From positions 1 to 56,094 of the forward strand of contig JAJZVX010000025.1 of the NCBI GenBank assembly GCA_021846985.1: a stretch of DNA of 56,094 nt, given 5' to 3'. Of this stretch, positions 1 through 10,483 are shown one piece after another. A program made the position numbers and the translations under genes. Each line of letters starts with the position of its first letter. Positions within the stretch are counted from its first letter, which is position 1. The notes under the pieces were generated by a model. That model was not told the DNA's origin, did not search any database, and saw nothing but the letters and a program-made list of their open reading frames with translations. The stretch comes from Acidobacteriota bacterium. Its GTDB lineage: Bacteria > Acidobacteriota > Terriglobia > Terriglobales > Acidobacteriaceae.

Positions 1-215
1 TGCCAGGTATCGCCGGGGTTCTCAACGCGCGACGCCAGAAACGCGCAAATGCAAACAGACATCATGCGGCGAAGCATGAGGCACGAATCTTTCCACACAA
101 ACAGTTGTTTGACAGGCAAAGTCGCCGGCTGCTGCGCCGGCCGCGTATCGCTCGCCAGCTACGGTGCAAAATGCGCGCACCGGCGCTCCCGGCAGGCGTC
201 TTCTTGCCCACGCGC

Positions 216-1118
216 TCACCGGCGCCGCGCCAGCGCCAACCGGGGAATCCCCCGCAAGTCGCGATCAATCTCGACGGCCGCAAAGCCCGTGGCGGCGAGC
301 AACTGCGTCACCGCTTCGTCCTGGCCGCAGCCCAGTTCCAGCGCCAGCAACCCTCCCGCCGCCAGCGCGGCGTGGGCCGCGGGAATCAACCGGCGGTAAA
401 TCTCCAGTCCATCCTCGCCGGCAAAGAGCGCCATCTCCGGCTCATGCTCGCGCACCTCCACCGCCAGCGCATCGCGCTCGGCCCCCGCCACGTACGGCGG
501 ATTCGATACCACAACGTCGAACCTCTCTCCGGCAACCGGCGCCAGCAGATCGCCGCACAGAAACCGGATGCGGCAGCCCACTCCGTTGCGCGCGGCATTC
601 GCGCGGGCCATGCTCAGCGCCGCATCCGACAGATCGCTGGCCGTGATCGCGGCCTGGGGCAGCGCGCGCGCCAGCGCCACGGCAATGGCCCCCGAGCCCG
701 TGCCCACGTCCACAATGCGCGGCGTGGCCATCTTTCCGCCCGCCTCTCCTCTGGTCCACGCCACCACCTGCTCCACCAGCAACTCCGTCTCCGGCCGCGG
801 AATCAGCACCGCCGGCGACACGCAGAACGGCAGCCCGTAAAACTCCTGCTCGCCCGTAATGTACTGGATGGGCTCGCCGGCAAGGCGGCGCTGTAGCAGC
901 GCGCGATGTGCCAGGCGATCTTCCCCTGAGGCCGGATGGTCCCCATGAGCCAACAACCAGGCCCGATTTCGTTCCGGATCGTTCCGCCGAAAAACATGCA
1001 GTAGAAGATATTCCGAGTCCGCCCGCGCTCGATCGGCATGCGGCCCCTGGGCAAGCAGAAGCTCGCCGTCCTTCACCAGGGCGCGGATTTTCAATTGGCT
1101 CAGCGAGGAGGGTTTCAT
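216..1118 (-). CDS. prmC: Peptide chain release factor N5-glutamine methyltransferase
   Basis: SAM-dependent methyltransferase that methylates the glutamine of the GGQ motif in release factors RF1 and RF2, raising termination efficiency. The 300-residue protein has the family layout: a helical N-terminal substrate-binding part, a SAM-binding loop (VDVGTGSGAIAVALA) and the hallmark NPPY active-site motif (VSNPPYVAG) near residue 195, all at the usual length. It starts at ATG 1118, only 12 nt after the prfA stop, so the enzyme and its substrate are very probably co-transcribed. The 215 bases beyond its stop, to the window edge, show no gene I recognise. The motifs are seen directly; the function rests on the well-characterised family. 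Confidence 0.95.
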   Translation of the reverse strand: MKPSSLSQLKIRALVKDGELLLAQGPHADRARADSEYLLLHVFRRNDPERNRAWLLAHGDHPASGEDRLAHRALLQRRLAGEPIQYITGEQEFYGLPFCVSPAVLIPRPETELLVEQVVAWTRGEAGGKMATPRIVDVGTGSGAIAVALARALPQAAITASDLSDAALSMARANAARNGVGCRIRFLCGDLLAPVAGERFDVVVSNPPYVAGAERDALAVEVREHEPEMALFAGEDGLEIYRRLIPAAHAALAAGGLLALELGCGQDEAVTQLLAATGFAAVEIDRDLRGIPRLALARRR

Positions 1119-1130
1119 ACATTGTGCGCT

Positions 1131-2201
1131 TTATGCCGCCTGCGTCGCTTCTGCCTTCAACTGCTCCGCCTGATAGTGCGCGATCAGCGCATCCACAATC
1201 GGCTGCAGCCGTCCTTCCATCACCAGGTCAAGCTGGTGCAGCGTCAGCCCAATGCGGTGGTCCGTCAGCCGGTTCTGCGGAAAGTTGTAGGTGCGGATCT
1301 TTTCGCTGCGATCGCCCGAGCCCACCATCGACTTGCGCTCCTTGGCCAGCGCCGCATTTTGCCGCTCCATCTCCATCTCGTAGAGACGCGAGCGCAGCAC
1401 GCGCATCGCCTTTTCGCGGTTCTTGATCTGCGACTTCTCGTCCTGGCAGCTCACCACCGTATTCGTCGGCAGATGCGTAATGCGCACCGCCGAGTAGGTC
1501 GTATTCACTGACTGTCCGCCCGGACCCGACGAGCAGAACGTGTCGATGCGAATATCCTTGGCCTCGATCTTGATGTCCACTTCCTCGGCTTCCGGCAGCA
1601 CCGCCACCGTGATCGCCGAGGTATGCACGCGGCCCTGTGTCTCCGTTTCCGGCACGCGCTGCACGCGGTGCACGCCGCTTTCCCACTTCATTTGCGAAAA
1701 CACCCGGCCGCCTTCAATGAGAGCAATCACTTCCTTGTAGCCATGCACGCCGCTCTCCGAAATCGAAAGCACTTCCACCTTCCAGCGGTGCTGCTCGGCA
1801 AAGCGCTGGTACATGCGGAAAACCTCTGCCGCAAACAGCGAAGCCTCGTCGCCGCCCGTCCCCGCCCGGATTTCCAGCACCACGTTCTTCTCGTCGTTGG
1901 GATCCTTGGGCAACAGCAGCAATTTGATTTCCTCTTCCAGCGCCGCCACGCGCGGCTCCTGCGCCGCAACCTCTTCGGCGGCCATCTCCTTCATGTCCGG
2001 GTCGGCCAGCATCGCGCGCGCCTCGGCCAGCGCCTGCCGCGCCTGCTTCAGCTCGCGAAACTTCTCCACCGGCTCTTCAATCTCGCGCAGCGCCTTGGCG
2101 GTCTTGGTGTAGCGCTCGTGGTCGTTGATCACCTCGGGCAGCGCGAACTGGCCCTGCAACTCCACATAGCGCTGCTCCATCTGTTCCAGTCGATCGATCA
2201 T
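1131..2201 (-). CDS. prfA: Peptide chain release factor 1
   Basis: Class I release factor that recognises UAA and UAG and triggers peptidyl-tRNA hydrolysis on the ribosome. The 356 residues match the normal RF1 length. The catalytic loop reads [12 protein letters not shown] (GGQ), and the codon-recognition tripeptide is PET in [10 protein letters not shown]. That is the P-x-T form typical of RF1, not the SPF of RF2, so this is prfA and not prfB. No programmed frameshift is needed, again unlike prfB. It is first gene of a pair with prmC and starts at ATG 2201. Confidence 0.96.
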   Translation of the reverse strand: MIDRLEQMEQRYVELQGQFALPEVINDHERYTKTAKALREIEEPVEKFRELKQARQALAEARAMLADPDMKEMAAEEVAAQEPRVAALEEEIKLLLLPKDPNDEKNVVLEIRAGTGGDEASLFAAEVFRMYQRFAEQHRWKVEVLSISESGVHGYKEVIALIEGGRVFSQMKWESGVHRVQRVPETETQGRVHTSAITVAVLPEAEEVDIKIEAKDIRIDTFCSSGPGGQSVNTTYSAVRITHLPTNTVVSCQDEKSQIKNREKAMRVLRSRLYEMEMERQNAALAKERKSMVGSGDRSEKIRTYNFPQNRLTDHRIGLTLHQLDLVMEGRLQPIVDALIAHYQAEQLKAEATQAA

Positions 2202-2475
2202 GACATTTCCTCACCCCGCGCGCGGGGCCGCTCTCTTGCATGCCAAATAAAAATCGGGAAAAATGCGAAAATCGAGTGTCGGCGGCGGGCGCCGTTAAAG
2301 AAGGGCCGAAATGGGATGGTGGAGTGCCACTTCGCTTTCTATTCTAACGCTAAAGCGGATATCGACTGCGGTTCCATAGTTGCTGCACCCCAAATTCCGT
2401 ACTGCAACGTGGCATCCGCCGCGACGGATGCCGCCTTGTACCGGAGCATCAGGGCGCATGAACTGCGGAACCGCT
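2202..2475. other. Intergenic region with a palindromic repeat
   Basis: This 274-base gap between prfA and the downstream hydrolase gene has no supportable gene. It holds an 8-bp stem at 2411-2432 (GGCATCCG / CGGATGCC) followed by CCGCCTTG. A close relative of this string appears in the intergenic region at 32559-32588, suggesting a dispersed intergenic repeat. Confidence 0.5.
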
Positions 2476-4644
2476 CTAAAAGCACGCCACCTGGTCGCAG
2501 GCGTTCATCAGCGGCACCAGCAGCGACGATTCGTGATCCGGGTCCGAATAAACGGTGATCGTCGCCGCTTTGTAGTCCTCCGGCCTGGCCGTCATGATGT
2601 TGGGCACAAAAGTCTGCGGGTTGCGATCGTAGAGCGGAAACCACGTGCTCTGAATCTCCACCATCACCGTGTGTCCGGCCTTGAAAACGTGGTCCACGTC
2701 GCGCAGCGAAAACTTGTACTCGCGCACGGAGCCCGCCCGCAACGGCCGCGCCTCCGCGAAGTTGTCCAGATAACGCCCCCTGAAAATCTCCGCGTTGGTC
2801 ATCAACTCGTAGCCGCGCATCTTCGGGTCGGGATCGTTCTCCGGATACTCGTCGATCAGCTTCACCACCATGTCGTTGTCCGTCCCGGTCGTCGAGGCGT
2901 AGATATCGGCTGTCACCTCCCCGGTCAGGATCATGTCTTTCTTCAGCACCGGCAGCTTCCACACCGCCACGTCCTTCCGCCCGGTCACAAACCGCTGGTC
3001 CTCCGTCAGCCAGTTGAACCACTGCGAGCCGCGTGAGTACGTGGGCTGGATAGGCCGGTGCCGGTAGGGAACCGGGTTGGCCGGATCGCTCGCGTAGCTG
3101 GTCTTCGCCGAGGCGGTCGTCTCGTTCCAGCTCAGCAGCCCGCCGCCCTGCAAATACAAACTGGTCGGCAACGATTTCTTGGGCGGAAAGTGCGCGTAGC
3201 GCTTCCATGTGTTCGATCCGATTTGAAAGCTCGCCGTGTTTTCCAGGTCGAAGCCCGCCTCGTCTTTCAAATAATGTCCGAAAAACTTCGCCTCGATCTG
3301 CGCCCGGAACTCCTTGCCGATCGGCTCACCGTAGTTCAGATTGCCCAGATGCCGCGACGATGAGCTCCAAGACCCGTGCCGCCACGGTCCCAGCACCAGA
3401 AAGTTCTCGTGCTTCGTGTCATGCGGCTCCAGCTTGGCGTACTCCTCCTGCGGCCCATACATGTCTTCCTGGTCGTAGTAGCCGCCCACCGTGAGCGTGG
3501 GCACGGCCACCACCTTCAACCATTGCTCCACCGCACGCGACGACCAAACTTCGTCATACGCCGGATGCTCCAGGAAGAGCTTCCACGTCGGCAGCGCCTT
3601 CGATCCGGACCTTTTTGCCGCTTCGGCAAAACTGCCCCGCTCCAGAAAGAAGTCGTAGCCGTCGCGCGGCGCGCCGTCCTTGTCCTGCCCGTAGCTCACC
3701 TCCGTGCTTTCCTTGCTCGTCTCCATGGAAAGCACGTAATCGTACCCGTAGCTCATGCGGAAGGCGCCATTGTGAAAAAAGTCGTCGCCCTTCCACACGT
3801 CGATCATCGGCGCCTGCGGACTAATGGCCTTCACCGCCGGGTTAGGGTCGATGCCCGCCATCATGGCCAGAAAGCCCGGATAGCTGGTGCCCACAAAGCC
3901 CGCCCGCCCGTTGTTCCCCGGCACGTTCTTCAGGAGCCACGTCACGGTGTCGTAGGCGTCCGTGCTCTCGTCGGTCGCCTTCGGGTCATGATGGTCGGCC
4001 AGCGGCCGCATCATCACAAACTGGCCCCCGCTCTTGTACCGTCCGCGAATATCTTCGGCCACGTAGATATAGCCTTCCCGTGCCAGCTCCGGCCGCGTCC
4101 AGAAAAACGACTTCCGCGTGGTGCCGCTCACTCCGTAGGGCGTGCGCTGGATCAAAAACGGCAGGGGCGCCGCGATGTCGGCGGGCTTCAGGATCACGGC
4201 GTGCAGCTTCACGCCGTCGCGCATCGGAATCATTACTTCTGACCGCTGATAGTCGTGAAAGACATGGTGAACGGCGGGTCCGGTGCGCAGATAGGAACTG
4301 CCCGGCTCGTCGGTCCAGATCACGGAAGCGGGCCGGCCCGCGGCGTCCAACGTAAAGCGCACGCTGTACGGATCGCCCGCCACGGCAAACTCCAGCGGCG
4401 ACACGCGATCCAGCTCCGTAGGCACGCGGCGCTCCGACTCGATCAACAGCCGGCCGTTTTGAACGTAGAAGTCCTGCGGCGTATCCGGCTCCGCCGCGTC
4501 GGTATACTCGCCGGAAAACGCCTCCAGCGTCGCGGGCGGCGTGTCTGCCGGCGCGGACTGAGCGCGAACCGCGGGGTGCGATGCGGCTAGAGCGCACGTG
4601 GGCAGGGCAAGCAATAAAACGGCAACAAGACGGAAACGAGTCAA
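2476..4644 (-). CDS. Exported CocE/NonD-family (peptidase S15-type) hydrolase
   Basis: Alpha/beta-hydrolase of the X-Pro dipeptidyl-peptidase/cocaine-esterase superfamily, cleaving an acyl or peptide bond of unknown substrate. The 722 residues begin with a signal peptide (about 1-20, ending CALA), so the protein is exported. Residues about 38-120 form a beta-rich region resembling a DUF3471-like domain. The hydrolase core starts near 135 (MIPMRDGVKLHA), with the nucleophile serine in GTSYPG at 254, an RGRYKSGG strand near 200, an acid-bearing GGYYDQED stretch and a GPWRHGSW histidine motif; the C-terminal half fits the jelly-roll domain of the family. The start is TTG at 4644, chosen because GGGAGG lies 9 bases upstream and the nearby ATG is out of frame. 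Substrate cannot be read from the sequence. Confidence 0.85.
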   Translation of the reverse strand: MTRFRLVAVLLLALPTCALAASHPAVRAQSAPADTPPATLEAFSGEYTDAAEPDTPQDFYVQNGRLLIESERRVPTELDRVSPLEFAVAGDPYSVRFTLDAAGRPASVIWTDEPGSSYLRTGPAVHHVFHDYQRSEVMIPMRDGVKLHAVILKPADIAAPLPFLIQRTPYGVSGTTRKSFFWTRPELAREGYIYVAEDIRGRYKSGGQFVMMRPLADHHDPKATDESTDAYDTVTWLLKNVPGNNGRAGFVGTSYPGFLAMMAGIDPNPAVKAISPQAPMIDVWKGDDFFHNGAFRMSYGYDYVLSMETSKESTEVSYGQDKDGAPRDGYDFFLERGSFAEAAKRSGSKALPTWKLFLEHPAYDEVWSSRAVEQWLKVVAVPTLTVGGYYDQEDMYGPQEEYAKLEPHDTKHENFLVLGPWRHGSWSSSSRHLGNLNYGEPIGKEFRAQIEAKFFGHYLKDEAGFDLENTASFQIGSNTWKRYAHFPPKKSLPTSLYLQGGGLLSWNETTASAKTSYASDPANPVPYRHRPIQPTYSRGSQWFNWLTEDQRFVTGRKDVAVWKLPVLKKDMILTGEVTADIYASTTGTDNDMVVKLIDEYPENDPDPKMRGYELMTNAEIFRGRYLDNFAEARPLRAGSVREYKFSLRDVDHVFKAGHTVMVEIQSTWFPLYDRNPQTFVPNIMTARPEDYKAATITVYSDPDHESSLLVPLMNACDQVACF

Positions 4645-4761
4645 GCAGGCATCCCTCCCGAATCTCTCTGGTTGTGCTGGATCTGCACAGCAAAAATCAA
4701 AAAAACAACTCGCGCCCCGGGCCTCCGCCGTCTTCGTAAAACCGGGAGCCGGCGCGGCAAC

Positions 4762-5730
4762 CTAATGCACATGGCCGTGCGCGGAGCAGCTCTTCTGGCT
4801 AGCCATCTCGCCGGCCATCTCCTCGATGGGCACCACGCACCCTTCTAGCTCCCTGCAGCCGCAGCTTTCAAACTGGATGGTGGTGTGGCGAATGTGGAAC
4901 CGGTTCTTGAGCACACCGTTGAGCCTAGCAAGAATGCACGCGCTCTGCGAGGGCGGAATGTCCGCGATGGTCACGTGGCACGCCATGGCCCGCGACTGCG
5001 AGCCCAGGCTCCATACATGCAAATCATGCACATTCACCACGCCCTCCACCGCCTGCATCTCCGCGCGAATCGCCGCCAGGGCCAGGCCGCGCGGCGCGCC
5101 TTCCAGCAGGATGTTCAGCGTCTCGCGCACAATGCCCGCGCTCGACCACAAAATCAGCGCCGCGATCATCAGCGAGAGCACCGGATCAATCCAGTTTTGC
5201 CCCGTCATCAGGATGCCCGCGCCCCCGGCAATCACCGCCGCGGTCGAAAGCGTGTCGCCGGCCATATGCAGAAAGGCCGAGCGCAGATTCACGTCGCGCG
5301 CCACGCCCCACAGCAGCCCCGCGATCAACCCGTTCATCACCACCCCGGCCGCGGCCACATACATCATCACTCGCGGCTGCACCGCCACCGGCGCGGAAAG
5401 CCGGTCGATGGCCGCAACCCCAATCCAGATCGAGATCGCAATCAGAGTGGCCGCGTTCACAAACGCCGCCAGCACGCCCGCCCGCTGATAGCCAAAGGTC
5501 CGTGCGTCGTCGGCCGGCCGCGTCTGAAAGTACACCGCCGCAAAGCTCAGCAGCAGCGCCAGAAAATCCGAGGCATTGTGCCCGGCTTCCGACAAGAGCG
5601 CCAGCGAGTGGGCGCGCAGCCCCGCCACCAGCGTGACCACCACATACGCAAGCGTGGCCGCCAGCGAAAAACGCAGCACGGATTGAGTTTTGCCTGCGCC
5701 CGCGAGCTCTGGCGCGGCGTGTACATGCAT
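4762..5730 (-). CDS. CDF-family zinc/divalent cation exporter (CzcD/ZitB-like)
   Basis: Inner-membrane cation/proton antiporter of the cation diffusion facilitator family, exporting Zn2+ or similar divalent metals. About six membrane segments are visible in 322 residues. The transport site is formed by two HxxxD motifs: H51/D55 (GHNASD) and H155/D159 (HMAGD), the zinc-type arrangement. A cytoplasmic C-terminal domain follows from about residue 205. Both ends are histidine-bearing (MHVH at the start, HGHVH at the end), a frequent accessory metal-binding feature. It starts at ATG 5730. It follows the DUF3592-like gene on the same strand by about 110 bases; no metal regulator lies beside it. Confidence 0.92.
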   Translation of the reverse strand: MHVHAAPELAGAGKTQSVLRFSLAATLAYVVVTLVAGLRAHSLALLSEAGHNASDFLALLLSFAAVYFQTRPADDARTFGYQRAGVLAAFVNAATLIAISIWIGVAAIDRLSAPVAVQPRVMMYVAAAGVVMNGLIAGLLWGVARDVNLRSAFLHMAGDTLSTAAVIAGGAGILMTGQNWIDPVLSLMIAALILWSSAGIVRETLNILLEGAPRGLALAAIRAEMQAVEGVVNVHDLHVWSLGSQSRAMACHVTIADIPPSQSACILARLNGVLKNRFHIRHTTIQFESCGCRELEGCVVPIEEMAGEMASQKSCSAHGHVH

Positions 5731-5842
5731 AGTTGCAGTGTAAATGTGGCTGGCCGCGCGTGGCTAACTCGACCCCCATCGGCATAGGTGCGGAAAATGC
5801 CGCGGCGGCCACTGCGGGATGGTTCTGCCCTCATTTCGACTT

Positions 5843-6331
5843 TCACCCAAGCTGCTCGCCGTGTCCCTGTCGAAAATGGCTCAGATCCAGCGGGTCGGGG
5901 TCTTCATAGCGCGGCAGCACCGGAAGTCCGCCGCGCAGACCCGTCCAGCTCTCGGCCACCACAATGCTGTTCTGCGGATTGCCCGGCTGGTAGCGCACCG
6001 TGCACGGAAATCCGGCCCTCACCTGCCCGCTCTCCACCACGCCACGAATGTCCGTCAGATCCTGAGAGCATTCGTAGTCCACGCCCCCAATGCGGTAGTC
6101 GTACAGCAGCATGGTCAGCGAGCGGCCGTCCCCAGACTCCACCTCGCGCACGTCCTGCACCATGCCGTCCACCAGCCGTCCCGACTGCGCCAGAAATTGC
6201 CTCCGCTCGCGCTCCAGCTCCGCAGCCGTAGGCCGTTTGCGCACCAGCAGCCACACCGCCAGCGCCCCCACCGCGCCTCCGCAGACCAGTCCGACCGCAA
6301 CCTGCCAACCGCCAATCGTGACGAGAGTCAT
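5843..6331 (-). CDS. Single-pass membrane protein, DUF3592-like
   Basis: A 162-residue protein with one N-terminal membrane segment (about 8-30), a short charged helix (about 33-50) and a small beta-rich extracytoplasmic domain with the pattern [14 protein letters not shown] followed by [15 protein letters not shown]. That pattern is typical of DUF3592-type proteins of unknown function. I chose ATG 6331 because it immediately precedes the membrane segment; the frame stays open far upstream but opposite the real hslV gene. It is divergent from hslV with about 200 bases between, which probably hold both promoters. Confidence 0.6.
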   Translation of the reverse strand: MTLVTIGGWQVAVGLVCGGAVGALAVWLLVRKRPTAAELERERRQFLAQSGRLVDGMVQDVREVESGDGRSLTMLLYDYRIGGVDYECSQDLTDIRGVVESGQVRAGFPCTVRYQPGNPQNSIVVAESWTGLRGGLPVLPRYEDPDPLDLSHFRQGHGEQLG

Positions 6332-6472
6332 TCCAGATGGGGCTCCAGCAAGACGCGCTATTCCCCTTTTCCCCACTCGAGCATACCGCAACTCTATTCC
6401 TTTCCCGCCGGCGCGCGGCGCGCCTGCCCCGCCCGCGCCGCTACAATAGACTCTGGACTGCATCTGCCCGGA

Positions 6473-6490
6473 CTTCCGGCCGGCCGGAAG
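6473..6490. promoter_or_regulatory. Perfect 18-bp palindrome upstream of hslV
   Basis: CTTCCGGCC/GGCCGGAAG is a perfect palindrome with no loop, ending 45 bases before the hslV ATG and followed by CCACTTTT. It could be an operator or a hairpin in the leader. A TACAAT hexamer at 6442-6447 is a possible -10 box, but no convincing -35 accompanies it. Confidence 0.35.
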
Positions 6491-6535
6491 CCACTTTTCG
6501 CGAGGTTTTTCGTGGCTTTTTCTGAGAATCCCACC

Positions 6536-7093
6536 ATGGCACGCGATTCCCAAATCCGCACACGCATCCGCTCCACCACCGTCATCTGCGTCCGCCGCAA
6601 CGGACACGTGGTCATGGCCGCCGACGGACAGGTCACCCTCGGCGACCACGTCCTCAAGCACTCTGCCCGCAAGATCCGCCGCCTCTACCAGGACCGCATC
6701 CTGGCCGGATTCGCCGGCTCCACCGCCGACGCCTTCTCCCTCTTCGCCCGCTTCGAAGCCAAACTCGAACAGTACGCCGGCAACCTCAACCGCGCCGCCG
6801 TCGAGCTGGCCAAGGACTGGCGCACCGACAAAATGCTGCGCAACCTCGAAGCCCTCCTCGTCGTCGCCGACCAGAACCAGACCTTCCTCATCTCCGGCTC
6901 CGGCGACGTCATCGACCCCGACGAGCAGATCGCCGCCATCGGCTCCGGCGGCAGCTACGCCACCGCCGCCGCTCGCGCCCTTCTCGAAAACACCACCCTC
7001 GACGCCCGCGAAATCGCCGAAAAAGCCATGAAAATCGCCGGCGACATCTGCATCTATACCAACGACCGCGTCACCATCGAGGAGCTGACCTAG
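6536..7093 (+). CDS. hslV: ATP-dependent protease peptidase subunit HslV
   Basis: Threonine peptidase of the HslVU (ClpQY) protease: a dodecameric barrel that degrades proteins unfolded by HslU. The 185 residues include the family signatures [20 protein letters not shown] and [11 protein letters not shown]. The catalytic threonine must become N-terminal, yet it is residue 14 here, behind a 13-residue extension ([13 protein letters not shown]) with no in-frame start next to the threonine. The precursor therefore needs cleavage, or another start escapes me. ATG 6536 is the only plausible start. hslU follows after 81 bases on the same strand, so the two form an operon. Confidence 0.96.
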   Translation: MARDSQIRTRIRSTTVICVRRNGHVVMAADGQVTLGDHVLKHSARKIRRLYQDRILAGFAGSTADAFSLFARFEAKLEQYAGNLNRAAVELAKDWRTDKMLRNLEALLVVADQNQTFLISGSGDVIDPDEQIAAIGSGGSYATAAARALLENTTLDAREIAEKAMKIAGDICIYTNDRVTIEELT

Positions 7094-7174
7094 CAGAATC
7101 GTGCAACACATCCGTGTAAGAACACAGATGAAGTCACACCCTGACGCACAGTAGGAGTGATTCTAGACAAAGAA

Positions 7175-8686
<1,512 letters not shown>

Positions 8687-9230
8687 CCTGCATTATTCGT
8701 GAAGGCGTGTCGGCCCGGTGTTTGGGGCGATATGAGATTGCCGAAGCGTTGCGGACGGCGTGATTTTGTTGTCGGGGACGAGCCAGTGAGCTTTGCGGAT
8801 CGAAAGCCATTGTCCCGGCGGCGCTTTTCAGACAGGGCTTTCCCGTGCTGTTGTTTGCCTGATGCGAAGAGCGGGTGGTTTTGCGTGGACCGAGGCCGTT
8901 CTACCCCGGCGATGCTCCCAGGCCCATGGCGATTTGCCGGAAGGCAGCCAGGAAGGGAAACGACCGCGGCAAGTGAATGACCACCCGGCGCATCGAGACC
9001 ATCCCCCGCGCACCGAGTTTCAAGAACCGCTCCCGAAGTATCCATACCTGGGCGCGGGCGCAGTCGGTCAACGCGGCCTGAAGGCGCAACTCCTGCATCA
9101 GCACGTAGGCCGCGGCGGTCAGCCGCACACGGAACTCATTGGCCCAGACCGGGGCCCCCAGCGACGGGTCTTTGTCGCTGGGCTGGAGAAACGGCTGCAA
9201 CGGGTGCGGTCGATCTCCAGCGCGTGTAAC
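8687..9230 (-). mobile_element. IS1380-family element remnant (transposase C-terminus and 3' end)
   Basis: The minus strand from about 9211 to 8901 encodes the C-terminal part of an IS1380-type DDE transposase. First DRTRCSRF in one frame, then, after a roughly 38-nt interruption, ANEFRVRLTAAAYVLMQELR and RERFLKLGARG in another, ending at a stop at 8901. This matches the family pattern of a DRTS-type segment, N-Q/E-F/L-R-L, AYVL..LR and LLKIGA. The interruption contains a perfect 9-bp hairpin (CCCAGCGAC / GTCGCTGGG, 9157-9182). The outer end starts CCTGCATTATTCGTGAA at about 8687, one base after the hslU stop; no second terminal repeat or target duplication was found. The N-terminal and central transposase are missing: the remnant is fused to the flavoprotein gene near 9215-9268. 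Family assignment is from pattern memory. Confidence 0.65.
9157..9182. repeat. Perfect 9-bp hairpin interrupting the transposase remnant
   Basis: CCCAGCGAC, an 8-nt loop GGGTCTTT, then GTCGCTGGG. It sits inside about 38 bases that shift the transposase reading frame. Removing those bases would join DRTRCSRF to ANEFRV in one frame. Confidence 0.6.
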
Positions 9231-9982
9231 GGCTGCGCTCCATGCGTGGGATCGTCGGTGGAAGCGGATCCGACGCCCAGAATCACCACCTCGGCCGGAA
9301 TCAGGGCGCCATCGGAGAGCCGCACCGATTCCACCCGTCCGTTGCCCAGGATCTCCGCTACCCTCGCCTTCGTTCGAATCTGCACGCCGCGCGCCTGAAG
9401 CGCGTTCTCCATCTCGATGCAGAACTCCTCGTCGTAGGCCAGACTCAGGCAATGCGCTGCAATCTCCAGCACCGTTACCGTCTTGCCGCCAATCTTTTGA
9501 ATCTCGTCGGCAAACTCGATGCCGATGAACCCGCCGCCGATCACCACCACATGCGTAGCCGATTGCAGCTTCTGTTGCAGCTCTTCCAGGTGCGCCATGT
9601 CCTTGAAGATAGGGAAAACGCCATCCTTGTCGGCGCCCGGCACTGGGATGCGGGCGGGCACCGAGCCGGTGGCCAGAATCAGCCTTTCATAGCCGAATTC
9701 ACCCTCAGACGTGCGAACTACCTGCCGCGCCAAGTCCAGTGATTCAACTTTTTCCACTGCGATCTTCACATCTTCCTTCTCCAGCGGAGCGTCCGGCATG
9801 ACGTTCTTGGACGGGCTGCCGATGGTGCCGAAGATATACGGGATACCGCAGGGAATAGGAACCACTGTCTCCTGACGCATGAGCGTCACTTCCTTCTCCG
9901 GGTAATGCCGCCGTGCCGTCAGCGCAGCCGTGGCGCCCGCCGCGCTGCCGCCAATGACCAGAATGTCAGTTTTACGCATCAA
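9230..9982 (-). pseudogene. Flavoprotein disulfide reductase / NADH oxidase, 5' part
   Basis: The N-terminal FAD- and NAD(P)H-binding half of a CoA-disulfide reductase/NADH oxidase-type flavoenzyme. Visible are the FAD motif ILVIGGSAAGATAA (residues 7-20), the redox-active cysteine in VPIPCGIPY (about 45), ILATGSVPARIPVPG, and the second dinucleotide motif VVIGGGFIGIE (about 146-156). The family sequence stops after VVILGVGS (about residue 239), where IS1380-type sequence begins. The remaining dimerisation domain is absent, so the enzyme cannot be complete. A plausible C-terminal part of the same family lies on the plus strand at 16740-17117. This is the last gene of the sigma-54-type operon starting at 11691. 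The 3' boundary is approximate. Confidence 0.8.
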
Positions 9983-10039
9983 TTGTTTTTCCCCTCTTGC
10001 GATTGAAGATCAAAAATTCGAGCAGCTAGGACACGGGCC

Positions 10040-10378
10040 TCAGTGATCGCAGAGGTTCGTTCCCGAGGTTAAGGTGTTCGCAAAATAGTCCTTGACCAGT
10101 TTCTCCGGCGTTTCCGCCGGTGCGCCGATGATCACCTCGATGCCCTGTTCGGCAAAGAGTCCAAGTGCGCGTTGCCCCATGCCGCCGGCGAGGATGATCT
10201 TCACGCCGCGCTCGGCCAGCCACGGCGGCAACAGGCCGGGTTCGTGAGGAGGAGCGGCAATGTCTTCCCTCTTGAGTATCTTCTTTGTCGAGGGGTCAAC
10301 ATCGACCAAGGCGAAGTGTTCGCAATGGCCAAAGTGCATGGCCAGTTTTCCGTCAGCGAGCGGTATGGCGATTTTCAT
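10040..10378 (-). CDS. NifX/orange-protein-family (PF02579-type) small metal-cluster protein
   Basis: A 112-residue single-domain protein of the dinitrogenase iron-molybdenum-cofactor biosynthesis fold, the family of NifX, NifB C-terminus, NafY and the Desulfovibrio orange protein (ORP), which bind Mo/Fe/Cu-sulfur clusters. Seen: MKIAIPLADGKLAMHFGHCEHF, the typical first strand and loop with a His/Cys-bearing F-G-H-x-E-x-F motif, then AERGVKIILAGGMGQRAL and GIEVIIGAPAETPE. I start it at ATG 10378 (MKIAIPL); an upstream ATG would add 14 atypical residues. It lies 105 bases after the DUF169 gene and about 58 bases before the flavoprotein. Real nitrogenase genes are not in view, so a nitrogen-fixation role is not supported. 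Confidence 0.85.
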   Translation of the reverse strand: MKIAIPLADGKLAMHFGHCEHFALVDVDPSTKKILKREDIAAPPHEPGLLPPWLAERGVKIILAGGMGQRALGLFAEQGIEVIIGAPAETPEKLVKDYFANTLTSGTNLCDH

Positions 10379-10483
10379 ATCTTTGCATTCTCCGTTTCTG
10401 TGTTCCGGTTTACGACTCATCGAACATCCGGCTCTCTCCGCTCGCCGGGAGCAGAGACGAGGTGGATTGCCCGGCGCATCATC

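Noticed and set aside
1131..2201. prfB with a programmed frameshift
   Set aside because: The recognition tripeptide is P-E-T and the frame is uninterrupted, both marking RF1.
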